64,000 nt of DNA from Fibrella aestuarina BUZ 2 (GCF_000331105.1 NC_020054.1:2264813-2328812); one strand, 5' to 3'. Counted from the first letter of the stretch, positions 22,759-31,296 are shown. The notes: generated by a model not told the origin, from the sequence alone. Translations and numbers: made by a program.

Positions 22759-24117
22759 TCAAAGGGTTCTGATGCGCTCAATGAACTCTTCGGCCAGGGC
22801 AACACGGCGCGCGTTGAACTCGATCAGCAACGCCTTTGACTCGTCGTTTTCTGGCTCTGGAAAAGCCAGATTGCCGATCGACAGCGCGAACTTGTGCAGT
22901 AGATTCTTGTCTTTGGCCAGCCGTTGGGTACGTTCCTTATCGGCTTTTTTGCGGGCCTTTTCGTCGGCTTCGGCCTGTTTGGCGGCGTTGGCCTGTTCGG
23001 TTTTCCAGTTCGTGAATTCGCTTACGAACGAATCGAATTGACTGTCTTCACGCCAGTACTCAAGTCCACTATTGGGTATGGTCTTGTCGTAATCTGGGTA
23101 GGCCCATTTGCCACCTTCCAACGCAAACCCCAAACTGGTAAGCTGCTCGGTACGACGCTTGATCGTTTCGCCTTTGATCCGATACTGTTCGGCTTTCTCT
23201 AAAATCCGTTCAGCGGCCCGAACCTTATAAGCATCAAGGTCAACAACCATCTGGTTGAACGTGCCATCCGAACACGCGCGTAGTTCGGCTTTGTCGGTGA
23301 TGGTCCAAACCCGGTCATAGACAATATGAAATTCATCTTCCTCGTAAGCGCCCATCCCCACCAGCTTGTCAATCCGCAGCGCCAACCGACCGTCGAGCAA
23401 TTCGTCCTGCTGCCGTTTCAGCGCGGCGGCTTCGTCCTGTTGGCGTTTCTTCTCGGCTTCCACGTCGCGGCGCAGCTGCTCGGCAAATTCCTCGTCTTTG
23501 CGCTTCTGCTCAGCGTGGGCGGCTTCGACCTGACCGTACAGCGTATTCCACTCCTCATCGGGCAGCGTGGTCAACTCAATCGCTTCGATCCGGATCTCAC
23601 CGTACACATAGTAGCCAGCCTGTGACAACACCCCCAACGCATGCAGGGCACTGGCCCGCTCCAACGTTCGGGCCGCTTTGGCGCGCTCTTCGGCGGCGCG
23701 GGCTTCGGCAATCTGCCGCTTCCGCTCTTTGTCGGCGTCATCCCAGACAGTCTTCAACGGTCGAGTGAGTGCTTCGGCTTTACGGGCTTCTTCACCAATG
23801 CGCTCCCCTTCGGCCTTAATGGCGTCGTATTGGGCTTTGAACGGCGCGGCTATTTTTTTGGCCAGCTTTTCGGCGTCGGTACGCACCTTGACGGCCACCA
23901 TCGTAAAGTCATGGACGAGGTCGGCTTCGGCCTGCGTTTTGGGTACGCCCAGCGCGGCAATGCGTTCGGCTTCAGTCAGCAACCTGGCGAGTTGTTGGTC
24001 GGTGGCGCTGATCGCTTCCAGCTCAGCGGCGGGAATCGTGGCAAGGGTGGTGGGGTCGGGTTGGCTGGATACTTCAGATACGACGGCTTCCAGGGCTTCG
24101 GTTTGGTCAGTTGTCAT
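22759..24117 (-). CDS. Coiled-coil phage protein, 452 aa
   Basis: Alternating globular and long charged helical parts. Coiled coil dominates residues about 35-160 and 195-245 (long Glu/Lys/Arg/Ala runs) and again near 380-415; globular segments around 250-370 contain repeated IDKLVGMGAYEEDEFH- and EQLTSLGFALEGGKW-like units. No nuclease or ATPase motif is seen. Such proteins often sit beside phage recombination genes; role unknown. It overlaps the ASCH-like gene by 11 bases. Confidence 0.65.
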   Translation of the reverse strand: MTTDQTEALEAVVSEVSSQPDPTTLATIPAAELEAISATDQQLARLLTEAERIAALGVPKTQAEADLVHDFTMVAVKVRTDAEKLAKKIAAPFKAQYDAIKAEGERIGEEARKAEALTRPLKTVWDDADKERKRQIAEARAAEERAKAARTLERASALHALGVLSQAGYYVYGEIRIEAIELTTLPDEEWNTLYGQVEAAHAEQKRKDEEFAEQLRRDVEAEKKRQQDEAAALKRQQDELLDGRLALRIDKLVGMGAYEEDEFHIVYDRVWTITDKAELRACSDGTFNQMVVDLDAYKVRAAERILEKAEQYRIKGETIKRRTEQLTSLGFALEGGKWAYPDYDKTIPNSGLEYWREDSQFDSFVSEFTNWKTEQANAAKQAEADEKARKKADKERTQRLAKDKNLLHKFALSIGNLAFPEPENDESKALLIEFNARRVALAEEFIERIRTL

Positions 24118-24790
24118 TGGTCAGTTGCGGTTTTTCAATGCGTTGATACTCGACTACCCACACGAAGGGGTTTTTCTCCCATGAGCCGGGGCCATTGATA
24201 TTGTGCCAGATGAAACGGTATCCATCAACGTACCGGGCGTACTCGTTGACCTCTAATTGACAGCCGTTCTCGCCGTATGGGCGATAGATACCCTGGGTAG
24301 CCCCTTCAGCTCTAGCATCGGCTTCGCTGATGTCCTGCAACCGCTCAACGCGTACCGACTTAACCTGTAGCCACATACGGCAGGCAGCGTATGGCATGTG
24401 GATGGATGGTTTCCACTGGTAGGGGTAGCCCGCCTTGATGTACTGTTGCCGGTAATCGTCACTGTCGGCGCTCGTCTGGTCGGCCTTATAAGCGTAGGGT
24501 TGTTCTTTGGCCCAATGGTGGTCGACCAATGGGCAGTACGTCTCACGTACCCAAAGCACATCACCCGGCTTGCCGTAAGGAGACGAGGCCACCACGTCGG
24601 CCATACCGGGCGCCGTAAACACGAAGCAGGGCAAGCCACCTTTGACGGCTATTGGCGTTACGGTCCAATCGTGCCGCAACTGCTCGTTGACAACCTTCAG
24701 TTTGCCGGTAATGCGCCGGGTCTGGCTTTTGATGCCCGCCTGATTGGCCTGAACCATCGGGGTAGAAAAGAGTATCGGTATCAGCTTCAT
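24107..24790 (-). CDS. ASCH-superfamily-like phage protein, 227 aa
   Basis: Begins with LIPILFSTPMVQANQAGIKS followed by QTRR, then YGKPGDVLWVRETYCPL and a C-terminal VERLQDISEADARAEGATQG, PFVWVVEYQRIE. The 'lf...mv.ail.G.KtqTRR ... GDvLwVRE ... v.rlq.is..da.aEG' order is that of phage ASCH-like proteins often annotated 'morphogenetic protein'. ASCH domains are thought to bind RNA or modified nucleotides. The gene is coupled to both neighbours, and the methyltransferase two genes upstream makes a link with DNA modification conceivable but unproven. Confidence 0.65.
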   Translation of the reverse strand: MKLIPILFSTPMVQANQAGIKSQTRRITGKLKVVNEQLRHDWTVTPIAVKGGLPCFVFTAPGMADVVASSPYGKPGDVLWVRETYCPLVDHHWAKEQPYAYKADQTSADSDDYRQQYIKAGYPYQWKPSIHMPYAACRMWLQVKSVRVERLQDISEADARAEGATQGIYRPYGENGCQLEVNEYARYVDGYRFIWHNINGPGSWEKNPFVWVVEYQRIEKPQLTNDN

Positions 24791-24975
24791 TGTTTGATCA
24801 GTTTACAGGATTCGGCGCTGACGGTCTTATGCTTGCCGTCGTCGGCCATCAGGTACGCGTTGCCGGAAGGCGACCACGAAACGAACGTGGCGTTGTAGTT
24901 GCGGATGTGGATACCACGCCGGGTCACCGTGACCCGTACCCGGCTACCGCGCTTGAATTGTTGGTCGGTGATCAT
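24787..24975 (-). CDS. Hypothetical phage protein, 62 aa
   Basis: Small basic protein, all-beta pattern (KRGSRVRVTVTRRGI, ATFVSWSPSGNAYLMADDG), like a small SH3 or Tudor-type barrel. Overlaps the methyltransferase gene upstream and the ASCH-like gene downstream by four bases each. Function unknown. Confidence 0.55.
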   Translation of the reverse strand: MITDQQFKRGSRVRVTVTRRGIHIRNYNATFVSWSPSGNAYLMADDGKHKTVSAESCKLIKQ

Positions 24976-25604
24976 CTTAGATACTCAATCATATGGTTGC
25001 CGATATACTCCGTATAGGCAGGGGGGATTGCCTGATCCAGCTCCTTTCTGATCATCCAATCAATGTCCATTGCAGCCCTGCACTCGGCAACCGTGTGTTC
25101 ACGCCGTTTGCCATTCTCCAATCGCTTCGTGGTGCCTGACACGACCGTTGGGATGAAGTCGTGTTTACAGGCGGGCGTCATAATCAGGACATCGAAGCCG
25201 ATTTCAAAAAAGCGGTGGCGGTGCGTTTTCAGGCCAAACATGGAGCCGCACAGCATAATCGGATTGTGGAGTTCATGCCGCGCGCCAGGCACATTTTCAA
25301 TGTCATATGGTTTGCCAGTGGCCAGGAGCAAATCACGGGTTGGGCCGATGAGATCGGGGTGCTTATCCTGATGCTCAGTTGGCGTAAGGACTGAATACCG
25401 CTGACATGGGGGCGAGGCATGAAAGGCGTTAAAGTTTTTCCAGTTGTCAGCAAGGTATTGCAGGGCATCAGCCTGAATGAAGCGAAATGGATAGCGGGGT
25501 TGTGGACTCCGATCAATACCGACCACCTCGAACCCCGCCCGATGAAAGCCCATGCCAGCCCCACCCGCGCAGCAGAAAAGATCAAGTAGTTTTGGTTTGG
25601 CCAT
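24972..25604 (-). CDS. Minimal C5-cytosine DNA methyltransferase
   Basis: From ATG 25604, 210 aa. Motif I (LLDLFCCAGGAGMGF), motif IV with catalytic Cys67 (ASPPCQRYS), motif VI (ENVPGA, Glu103), a motif VIII-like THRHRFFEIG and a terminal motif X-like AIPPAYTEYIGNHM are all present, so the enzyme looks active. The space for a target recognition domain is very small compared with typical 300-400-aa enzymes. It would transfer a methyl group from S-adenosylmethionine to cytosine C5 in a short target, probably to protect phage DNA from restriction. No cognate restriction gene is seen. An extension to 25631 is possible but the MAKPKLLDLF start is standard. Confidence 0.88.
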   Translation of the reverse strand: MAKPKLLDLFCCAGGAGMGFHRAGFEVVGIDRSPQPRYPFRFIQADALQYLADNWKNFNAFHASPPCQRYSVLTPTEHQDKHPDLIGPTRDLLLATGKPYDIENVPGARHELHNPIMLCGSMFGLKTHRHRFFEIGFDVLIMTPACKHDFIPTVVSGTTKRLENGKRREHTVAECRAAMDIDWMIRKELDQAIPPAYTEYIGNHMIEYLR

Positions 25605-25661
25605 TGTCGAAGGGAGAAAAGCGCCCGCCACCTATCACAGCAGCGGGCTATATGGGTAGGG

Positions 25662-26312
25662 TTACGCGGTGGCAGGGTTGAGGACAGGCGACAACACCGG
25701 TTCGTCAATGGCATGAGCGAACGGGTTGTAGTAGTTGAAGGCCGTTTTGATGTTGGCGATGTCGGTCAGCGTTTCCTGCCGAAACACCTTGTAATCCTGG
25801 GCGAACGCTTTCAGCTCCGCCGATTTGGCCGGGTCGGCCATCTGGTACGTGAAATCAGCGATGTAGTAGATACCCTTCGGCTGAATCTTGTTATTCTCCT
25901 TTTTCTCAGCCGTGGCCGTAATCACTACGTCAGCGAGCGTCAGGTCATCGTAGTACAGCGGCTCGATCAACCGGAAGATGTTGTCAATGCTGTAGCCGTG
26001 AAACAGCACCGCCGACACGCAGTTTTTCTCATCAATGAAGAACAGCTCAGCCCAATTCTTCGTACCCATGTTCAGGATGTTATCGGTGAAGATGCGCCAG
26101 GCGATGGGCTGAAAGGTGAGGGTACGACCTACCTTATCCGTGCCGTTGATGTTGAATACCCCTTCTTTGGCATCGAATCGGTACTGTCTCGGGTGCCCTT
26201 CGAGGTACTTGTACTTGCTGACTGCTTCGCCGGTATCGGTGTTAAGCACTTGATAGGGCTTGAGCATGGCCTGCGCATCGGCAGGTACGTTGGTTGCGGT
26301 TTCTTTATTCAT
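25662..26312 (-). CDS. Hypothetical early phage protein, 216 aa
   Basis: No family recognised. A conserved-looking core (YLEGHPRQYRFDAKEGVFNI, LTFQPIAWRIFTDNILNMG, WAELFFIDEKNCVSAVLFHG) is beta-rich with aromatic residues, and the C-terminal third is helical. Aromatic-rich beta proteins in this operon position are often single-strand DNA-binding or annealing proteins, which would pair with the exonuclease, but no OB-fold or RecT/Erf motif can be pointed to. Confidence 0.55.
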   Translation of the reverse strand: MNKETATNVPADAQAMLKPYQVLNTDTGEAVSKYKYLEGHPRQYRFDAKEGVFNINGTDKVGRTLTFQPIAWRIFTDNILNMGTKNWAELFFIDEKNCVSAVLFHGYSIDNIFRLIEPLYYDDLTLADVVITATAEKKENNKIQPKGIYYIADFTYQMADPAKSAELKAFAQDYKVFRQETLTDIANIKTAFNYYNPFAHAIDEPVLSPVLNPATA

Positions 26313-26340
26313 TGGTATTGGGGAGTTTGAAAGGGGTTGA

Positions 26341-26631
26341 TTAATTGTCGATCCAAAGCCAGTTTTCGGCAGTGGGTATGACTGATTTCAAGTCGCCGCC
26401 AGCAGGGATGAACCAAGAGCCATTAGGGAATTCAAGAATCAGTACCTGTGGGTGCTTTTCGTTTTCTGGCAACTGGCTTAATGTGTGCTGGTAGCCAACT
26501 GAGTTGAGGTAGCCACTGAGCGGATCAGCAACCAGCCAACCAGTGCCGTTGATGGTGTCGAACGTACCCTCGAATCCAGAAAAGAACTCTTGGCTGATCT
26601 TGGTGATCTCGGCTTTTTGCGCGTCTGTCAT
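26341..26631 (-). CDS. Hypothetical phage protein, 96 aa
   Basis: Small acidic protein with aromatic-rich strands (FEGTFDTINGTGWLVADP; GSWFIPAGGDLKSV). Overlaps the upstream 122-aa gene by four bases. Function not recognised. Confidence 0.5.
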   Translation of the reverse strand: MTDAQKAEITKISQEFFSGFEGTFDTINGTGWLVADPLSGYLNSVGYQHTLSQLPENEKHPQVLILEFPNGSWFIPAGGDLKSVIPTAENWLWIDN

Positions 26632-26996
26632 CGTCTATCGTTACCCGCTACCGGGCGGTTGGGGGTTGGTGAAAACATCAATTGCCCGCACAGGCTTACC
26701 CGGCCCTCTAGCCAGCCATCGTAGAAGCTCGACCACTCCAATTCGTAGCGTTTCAACTGCTCGAATCGCTCGTTGACTTCGCCAATCATGGCCTCACCGT
26801 CTAGCGTGAGTTTTTCCAGCCAATGCGTCATCGGCAGGTTGTCGGGCGGTGAGTTGGTGCCGCCGACGTCGCGCATGTTCCAGCCGTGTTCGGTCAGCCG
26901 GTAGACGCGATGGTTGCCGGCCTGGTCAATCGTGGTAACCCATTCACCCAAAGGGGGCAGCCGGTCAACGATGGGCACTGTTCTGTAGATTATCAT
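26628..26996 (-). CDS. Hypothetical phage protein, 122 aa
   Basis: Contains a short beta-hairpin type start (YRTVPIVDRLPPLGEWVTTI) and a helical C-terminal half (VNERFEQLKRYELEWSSFYD). Coupled to the downstream gene by a four-base overlap. Function unknown. Confidence 0.5.
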   Translation of the reverse strand: MIIYRTVPIVDRLPPLGEWVTTIDQAGNHRVYRLTEHGWNMRDVGGTNSPPDNLPMTHWLEKLTLDGEAMIGEVNERFEQLKRYELEWSSFYDGWLEGRVSLCGQLMFSPTPNRPVAGNDRR

Positions 26997-27019
26997 TGCT
27001 GTTTATGCGTGTTAGTTAC

Positions 27020-27319
27020 TTACCCGATTACCAGCCGATCCGCCCGAAACGAGCGCCAGCCATTCACCTCTGTATCGAAATACCGGATCGCCAACGAAGC
27101 CAGATTCTCCGCCTTACCACCCTCGACCACCGGAGCCGCCCCGTAGTAGCCAATTGCGGTACGTTCGCTGCCGTCTTCTTTCACGTAGGTGAAGCGCGTG
27201 GGTGTTACCAGCATCTGGGCTTTGAGTTTGATGGTCTGCCATGCACGTTTGAGGGCATCGGCCATTGACAGGCCGGTGGCGCGAAGCGAGTGGGCGAGGT
27301 GGAAGAGTTGGCGTTTCAT
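27020..27319 (-). CDS. SH3-like (DUF2693-type) phage protein, 99 aa
   Basis: First gene of the early operon. The N-terminal half is a helical segment (FHLAHSLRATGLSMADALKR), the C-terminal half has FTYVKEDGSERTAIG, the 'ftkkDGs.R.a.gT' phrase of SH3-barrel DUF2693 proteins in Bacteroidetes phages and plasmids. The start at 27319 is chosen because the -10 box of the early promoter lies at 27354-27359, inside the longer in-frame extension to 27382. Confidence 0.6.
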   Translation of the reverse strand: MKRQLFHLAHSLRATGLSMADALKRAWQTIKLKAQMLVTPTRFTYVKEDGSERTAIGYYGAAPVVEGGKAENLASLAIRYFDTEVNGWRSFRADRLVIG

Positions 27320-27353
27320 GGCGTTGTGCTGTTGTTGTCGTTTTGATGATGTA

Positions 27354-27382
27354 AATGTAGTATTTATATAAATATCTGTCAA
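27354..27382 (-). promoter_or_regulatory. Early promoter of the prophage
   Basis: Minus strand: TTGACA (27377-27382), a 17-base spacer that is almost pure A/T, and TACATT (27354-27359), about 35 bases before the first gene. A second inverted copy of the box (CTGTCAA at 27376-27382 versus TTGACAG at 27411-27417) makes a dyad that may bind a regulator. Confidence 0.65.
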
Positions 27383-27806
27383 GTATTGAAGCGAAAAAGA
27401 TGTAAAATAATTGACAGTTAATGTACGAAGGCTCGAAAAATTGTCAGGCGATAAGGCTCATGATCTAATTATGTGTCAAGAAATACGGCGCTCGTGACCC
27501 CAACATATAGTGGGGTCACGAGCATTCGACCGTATCGACTCTATCGGTTCTATCGGAGTCGGTTAGCGAACCATCAGGCCTTCGACGTTGGTTGAGTCGC
27601 TAAGAATGGACTGAGTCGGGAATCGGTTAACATTCCTTAAATTGTTCGCTTAAACCGCCATTTGCAACCGCAGGTACGTTTACTTTGTTAAGGGGTAAGT
27701 TGCTGAAAGGCCCAAACTGAAGGCCTAATGCTCATTTAATGAGCCTAACCGGCATCCAGACTATTATTGCAACGCTCGACGGGTCTGTGGGGTCTTGCTG
27801 TTACTT
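27383..27806. other. Boundary spacer between prophage and host
   Basis: About 420 bases without a gene. It contains the dyad upstream of the early promoter, a 12-base perfect hairpin (27491-27522), a weaker GACTC/GAGTC hairpin near 27536-27562, and a GGTACGTT word at 27673. The right attachment site of the prophage should lie here or nearby, but no tRNA and no repeated core could be identified because the left end is outside the window. Confidence 0.4.
27491..27522. repeat. Perfect 12-bp inverted repeat at the prophage edge
   Basis: CTCGTGACCCCA (27491-27502) and TGGGGTCACGAG (27511-27522) form a GC-rich perfect stem with an eight-base loop. No T-tract follows on either strand. It may be a factor-dependent terminator or part of an attachment site. 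Confidence 0.6.
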
Positions 27807-28532
27807 ATGAATCAATCGATTGCACGCTATATAGGTTGTTTCCTGCTGTTGCTGGGCCTGCTGGGTACGTTCTCCGACGCCCTGGCGCAGGGGCAGGATA
27901 GCCAGATCACCTTCACGGGGATCATTACGGGAGGGAAGAACAGTGAGCCGCTACCCCTGGCCCGCATCTTTATCCCCCGCGCCGGTAAAGGCGTGCTGTC
28001 GGCTTCCAACGGCTATTTTGCGCTGCCCGTTTACCCCGGCGATAGCGTGATTTTCAGCTACGTGGGCTACAAAACGCAGTACCACATCATTCCCCGCCGC
28101 CTCACCGAGCAAACCTATTCGGCCGTAGTGGCTTTGCAGGAAGATGTAAAGTTGCTGTCGGAGGTGAAGGTTTACCCATACCCCACGGAAGAGCTCTTTA
28201 AGCAGGCGCTGATCAACATGAAGCTGCCCGATCAGAAAGACCGCGATGCGCTGGCCAAAAATACCGATGCGCAGGCGCTGTTGCGGGCTTCGGCCGCCAC
28301 GCCAATGGGCGCGCTGTCGAACCACCAGTACTTCATGAATCAGCAGTTTCTGGGTCGGGAGTCGTTTGCCAACCGGGGGGCAGTCACCACCTTTCCGTTC
28401 CTGAATCCGTTTGCCTGGGCCAACTTCATCAAGTCGGTGAAGCGTGGCGATTTCAACACCAAAGAGTACCGGCAGGGGCTGAACAATGCGCCCCCGGAGA
28501 ACATCCGTCGCGACGACATTCTCAGGAATTGA
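27807..28532 (+). CDS. Exported carboxypeptidase-regulatory-like domain protein, 241 aa
   Basis: Signal peptide (IGCFLLLLGLLGTF, cleavage near ALAQ). Residues about 30-115 carry a CarboxypepD_reg-like beta sandwich (ITFTGIITGGKNSEPLPLAR, GVLSASNGYFALPV, VIFSYVGYKTQY, then VVALQEDVKLLSEVKVY), as used at the N-terminus of Bacteroidetes TonB-dependent receptors and outer membrane proteins. The remainder (about 125-241) has no receptor barrel, so this is a stand-alone periplasmic or outer membrane-associated protein. First host gene after the prophage. The start at 27807 is preferred over 27795. Confidence 0.75.
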   Translation: MNQSIARYIGCFLLLLGLLGTFSDALAQGQDSQITFTGIITGGKNSEPLPLARIFIPRAGKGVLSASNGYFALPVYPGDSVIFSYVGYKTQYHIIPRRLTEQTYSAVVALQEDVKLLSEVKVYPYPTEELFKQALINMKLPDQKDRDALAKNTDAQALLRASAATPMGALSNHQYFMNQQFLGRESFANRGAVTTFPFLNPFAWANFIKSVKRGDFNTKEYRQGLNNAPPENIRRDDILRN

Positions 28533-28554
28533 CCCCAATGCGTTGATTTATCCG

Positions 28555-29784
28555 TTACTCCACGTAGTCCAGTTCTTTGCCGTAGGTTTCATCGAGTGTA
28601 GCCAGTGACCAGGCGGCCAGCCCAAAGCAAACCGCGCCTACCAGGGCACCAGCCCCCAATGGCCCCAAGGCGGGTAGCGTTTTCAGCGATTGATACGCCG
28701 GAATCGATAGTAACGTCGTCGCCCGCACATTATTGGCAACGGAGGTGGTCGCTGTGGCTCGTAGGTTGGTGCCGAAGCTTTCGGCTGTCACGGTCAGGAA
28801 CATGGCGATGTAGCCAATGCCAAAGCCAAGCAGACCGCAGACGAGGTAGAATAGAGAAGCCGAGCCGATAAGCCCCGACAGGTAAACGACGACAAAGACG
28901 CCCGTAAAGGCCATCATCCAGCCGATGGCACCCCGCCGCGACCCGAGCCACTGACTGAATACCCCGCTGAACAGATCGCCCGCTACCATGCCGATGTAGG
29001 TGTACATCACGCATTTGCCGGGAATGATGGCCTCTGCGATCCTCAGTGCTTTGCCAAACTCATTGCCAAAGGTGGCCAGCAGCCCGATAACGAAGTAGGT
29101 CGGCAGCGAAATGCCCATGCAACGCAGGTAGCGCAGAAACCGATCACGGTTGGCAAAAAAAGCACCGAAGTTACCCCGCCGAACGGTCGTTTGCTGCACC
29201 TGCCGGAACAGCCCCGACTCGAACACACTCACGCGGAGCAGCAGCAAAACCAGCCCTAAGCCACCGCCGATCAGGTACGTGAGCCGCCAGTTGCCCGATG
29301 CGCTCACGGTCAGGAAAGCCGCCACGGCCCCCAACAGCCCAACTCCGGCGACCACACTCGTGCCGTAACCGCGCAGGTGTCGGGGCAGAATTTCGCTCAC
29401 CAGCGTAATACCCGCGCCCAGTTCGCCCGCCAGCCCCAGCCCGGCCATGAACCGCAACCAGGCATACGTTTCTGCGGATTGAACATACCCGCAGGCGATG
29501 TTGGCCAGCGAGTAGGTGATAATCGAGCCGAACAGCACCGACAACCGGCCCCGTTTGTCGCCCAGAATGCCCCACAAGATGCCGCCGAGCAGCAAACCTG
29601 CCTGCTGAAAATTGTAGATGCGCCCTCCAATAAGCGAAATGTCTTTTTCGCTCAGTCCCAACTCGGTAAGGCTGGGCACCCGCACAATGTTGAACAGCAG
29701 CAGGTCGTAGACGTCGACAAAATAGCCAAGCGCGGCCACCAATACGGGCAGGCTCAGCACGGTGCGTAGCGGAGAGGTAGGCAT
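28555..29784 (-). CDS. MFS transporter
   Basis: A 409-aa membrane protein with about twelve hydrophobic segments. The MFS signature between helices 2 and 3 is visible as GILWGILGDKRGRLSVL, and FMAGLGLAGELGAGITL resembles the helix 4 region of metabolite:proton symporters. FVDVYDLLLFNIV at the N-terminus is like the sugar-acid/metabolite symporter branch. The substrate cannot be told. An in-frame extension to 29823 is excluded because those codons come from the 36-bp inverted repeat. Lies downstream of lpd on the same strand, separated by that repeat. Confidence 0.85.
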   Translation of the reverse strand: MPTSPLRTVLSLPVLVAALGYFVDVYDLLLFNIVRVPSLTELGLSEKDISLIGGRIYNFQQAGLLLGGILWGILGDKRGRLSVLFGSIITYSLANIACGYVQSAETYAWLRFMAGLGLAGELGAGITLVSEILPRHLRGYGTSVVAGVGLLGAVAAFLTVSASGNWRLTYLIGGGLGLVLLLLRVSVFESGLFRQVQQTTVRRGNFGAFFANRDRFLRYLRCMGISLPTYFVIGLLATFGNEFGKALRIAEAIIPGKCVMYTYIGMVAGDLFSGVFSQWLGSRRGAIGWMMAFTGVFVVVYLSGLIGSASLFYLVCGLLGFGIGYIAMFLTVTAESFGTNLRATATTSVANNVRATTLLSIPAYQSLKTLPALGPLGAGALVGAVCFGLAAWSLATLDETYGKELDYVE

Positions 29785-29793
29785 GAGAAGAAT

Positions 29794-29891
29794 AATGTAT
29801 AATGCACAATGTACGATGTACAATGGGCTGATGCGAGCCGCTTTGTTAATGCGTTAGCCCATTGTACATCGTACATTGTGCATTATACATT
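29794..29891. repeat. Perfect 36-bp inverted repeat between lpd and the MFS gene
   Basis: Arms 29794-29829 and 29856-29891 are exact reverse complements, with a 26-base loop. The arms are built from related words (AATGTATAATGCACAATGTA...). The right arm touches the lpd stop codon. The structure could terminate or stabilise the lpd transcript, or be a mobile intergenic repeat of the REP/MITE kind. Confidence 0.9.
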
Positions 29892-31296
29892 ACATATTGA
29901 TCGCCCGGTTGTCGGTAGCGGCCAGACAGGCCTCTTTGAAGGCCTCCGTGTAGGTTGGGTGAGCGTGTGACATCCGGCTGATGTCTTCCGCCGACGCGCG
30001 GTATTCCATCGCTACCACGGCCTCGCCAATCATATCGGCCGCGCGTGGACCAATGATGTGTACGCCCAGAATTTCGTCGGTTTCTTTGTGAGCCAGCACT
30101 TTTACGAGCCCGTCAATGTCCATCGACGCCCGCGCCCGGCCCAGCGCCTTGAACGGGAACGTACCCAGCTTGTAGGGTACGGCCTTGGTTTTCAGCTCCT
30201 CTTCGGTGTAGCCTACCGCCGCTACTTCGGGCCAGGTGTATACCACGTTCGGGATGAGCACATAATTGATGTGCGGCTTCTGACCGGCGATCGTTTCAGC
30301 GATGAACACGCCTTCTTCTTCGGCTTTGTGGGCCAGCATCGCACCCCGGATCACGTCGCCGAGGGCGTAAATGTGGGGCACTTTTGTCCGCAGATGATCG
30401 TCTACTTCGACCTTTCCGCGCTGATCGGTAGCCAAACCCGCCGCTTCCAGGTTCAGACCGTCCGTGTAGGGCCGACGACCCACCGATACCAGGCAGTAGT
30501 CGCCCGTTAGTGTGATTTGCTCGCCTTTCGGCGTATCGACGCTGACCACGACCTCATTGCCCGTGTTCTCAACCTTCGTGACTTTATGGTTGAAGTAGAA
30601 ATCAGCGCCCAGCTTTTTCACGGCCTTCTGCAATTCCTTGCCCATCGTCTTGTCCATCGTCGGGATCATCGAATCGGCAAACTCAACGAACGAGACCTTG
30701 GCGCCAATCCGCGCGTAAACCGAGCCCAACTCCGCCCCGATAACGCCCGCGCCGATGATAATCAGGTGCTTGGGGATTTCGGGCAGTTTCAGCGCCTCGG
30801 TGCTGGTAATCACGCGCTGCTTATCAATCGGCATCGAGGGGAACGAGAGCGGTTTCGAGCCCGTGGCGATCACGATGTTTTTGCCGCTGATCGTTTCTTC
30901 ACCGCTGCCGTCCGACTTTACGATCTTCACCGTATTGGCATCGACAAACGAGCCCATGCCGTAATAGGTATCGATCTTATTTTTCTTCATCAAAAACGCG
31001 ATGCCCTTCGTCGTCTGATCGACCACGTCCTGCTTCCGCTTGATCATCTGCGGCAGATCGACGGCCAGTTGATCGAGCTTGATGCCGTGCTCGGCAAACG
31101 TGTGGCTGGCGTTGTAAAAATGCTCCGAGGAGTCGAGCAAGGCTTTAGATGGGATACAGCCCACATTAAGGCAGGTGCCGCCCAGCGCGTTGTATTTCTC
31201 GATAATGGCTGTTTTCAGCCCAAGTTGAGCGCAACGGATGGCGCCCGTGTAGCCGCCCGGCCCCGAGCCGATGACGATAACGTCGTATGCTTGCAT
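29890..31296 (-). CDS. lpd: Dihydrolipoyl dehydrogenase (E3)
   Basis: FAD/NAD flavoenzyme, 468 aa, that reoxidises dihydrolipoamide in 2-oxo acid dehydrogenase complexes. Seen: FAD-binding GSGPGGYTGAI (10-20), redox disulfide Cys42/Cys47 in GGTCLNVGCIPSK, NAD-binding GAGVIGAELGSVYARIG, ALGDVIRGAMLAHKA, and the C-terminal catalytic dyad His446-Glu451 (HPTYTE). All key residues intact. Located downstream of sucA and sucB on the same strand, so it most likely serves the oxoglutarate dehydrogenase complex and perhaps others. Confidence 0.96.
   Translation of the reverse strand: MQAYDVIVIGSGPGGYTGAIRCAQLGLKTAIIEKYNALGGTCLNVGCIPSKALLDSSEHFYNASHTFAEHGIKLDQLAVDLPQMIKRKQDVVDQTTKGIAFLMKKNKIDTYYGMGSFVDANTVKIVKSDGSGEETISGKNIVIATGSKPLSFPSMPIDKQRVITSTEALKLPEIPKHLIIIGAGVIGAELGSVYARIGAKVSFVEFADSMIPTMDKTMGKELQKAVKKLGADFYFNHKVTKVENTGNEVVVSVDTPKGEQITLTGDYCLVSVGRRPYTDGLNLEAAGLATDQRGKVEVDDHLRTKVPHIYALGDVIRGAMLAHKAEEEGVFIAETIAGQKPHINYVLIPNVVYTWPEVAAVGYTEEELKTKAVPYKLGTFPFKALGRARASMDIDGLVKVLAHKETDEILGVHIIGPRAADMIGEAVVAMEYRASAEDISRMSHAHPTYTEAFKEACLAATDNRAINM

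Noticed and set aside
29785..29823. N-terminal extension of the MFS gene
   Set aside because: The extra codons are made by the arm of the 36-bp inverted repeat and are not conserved-looking.
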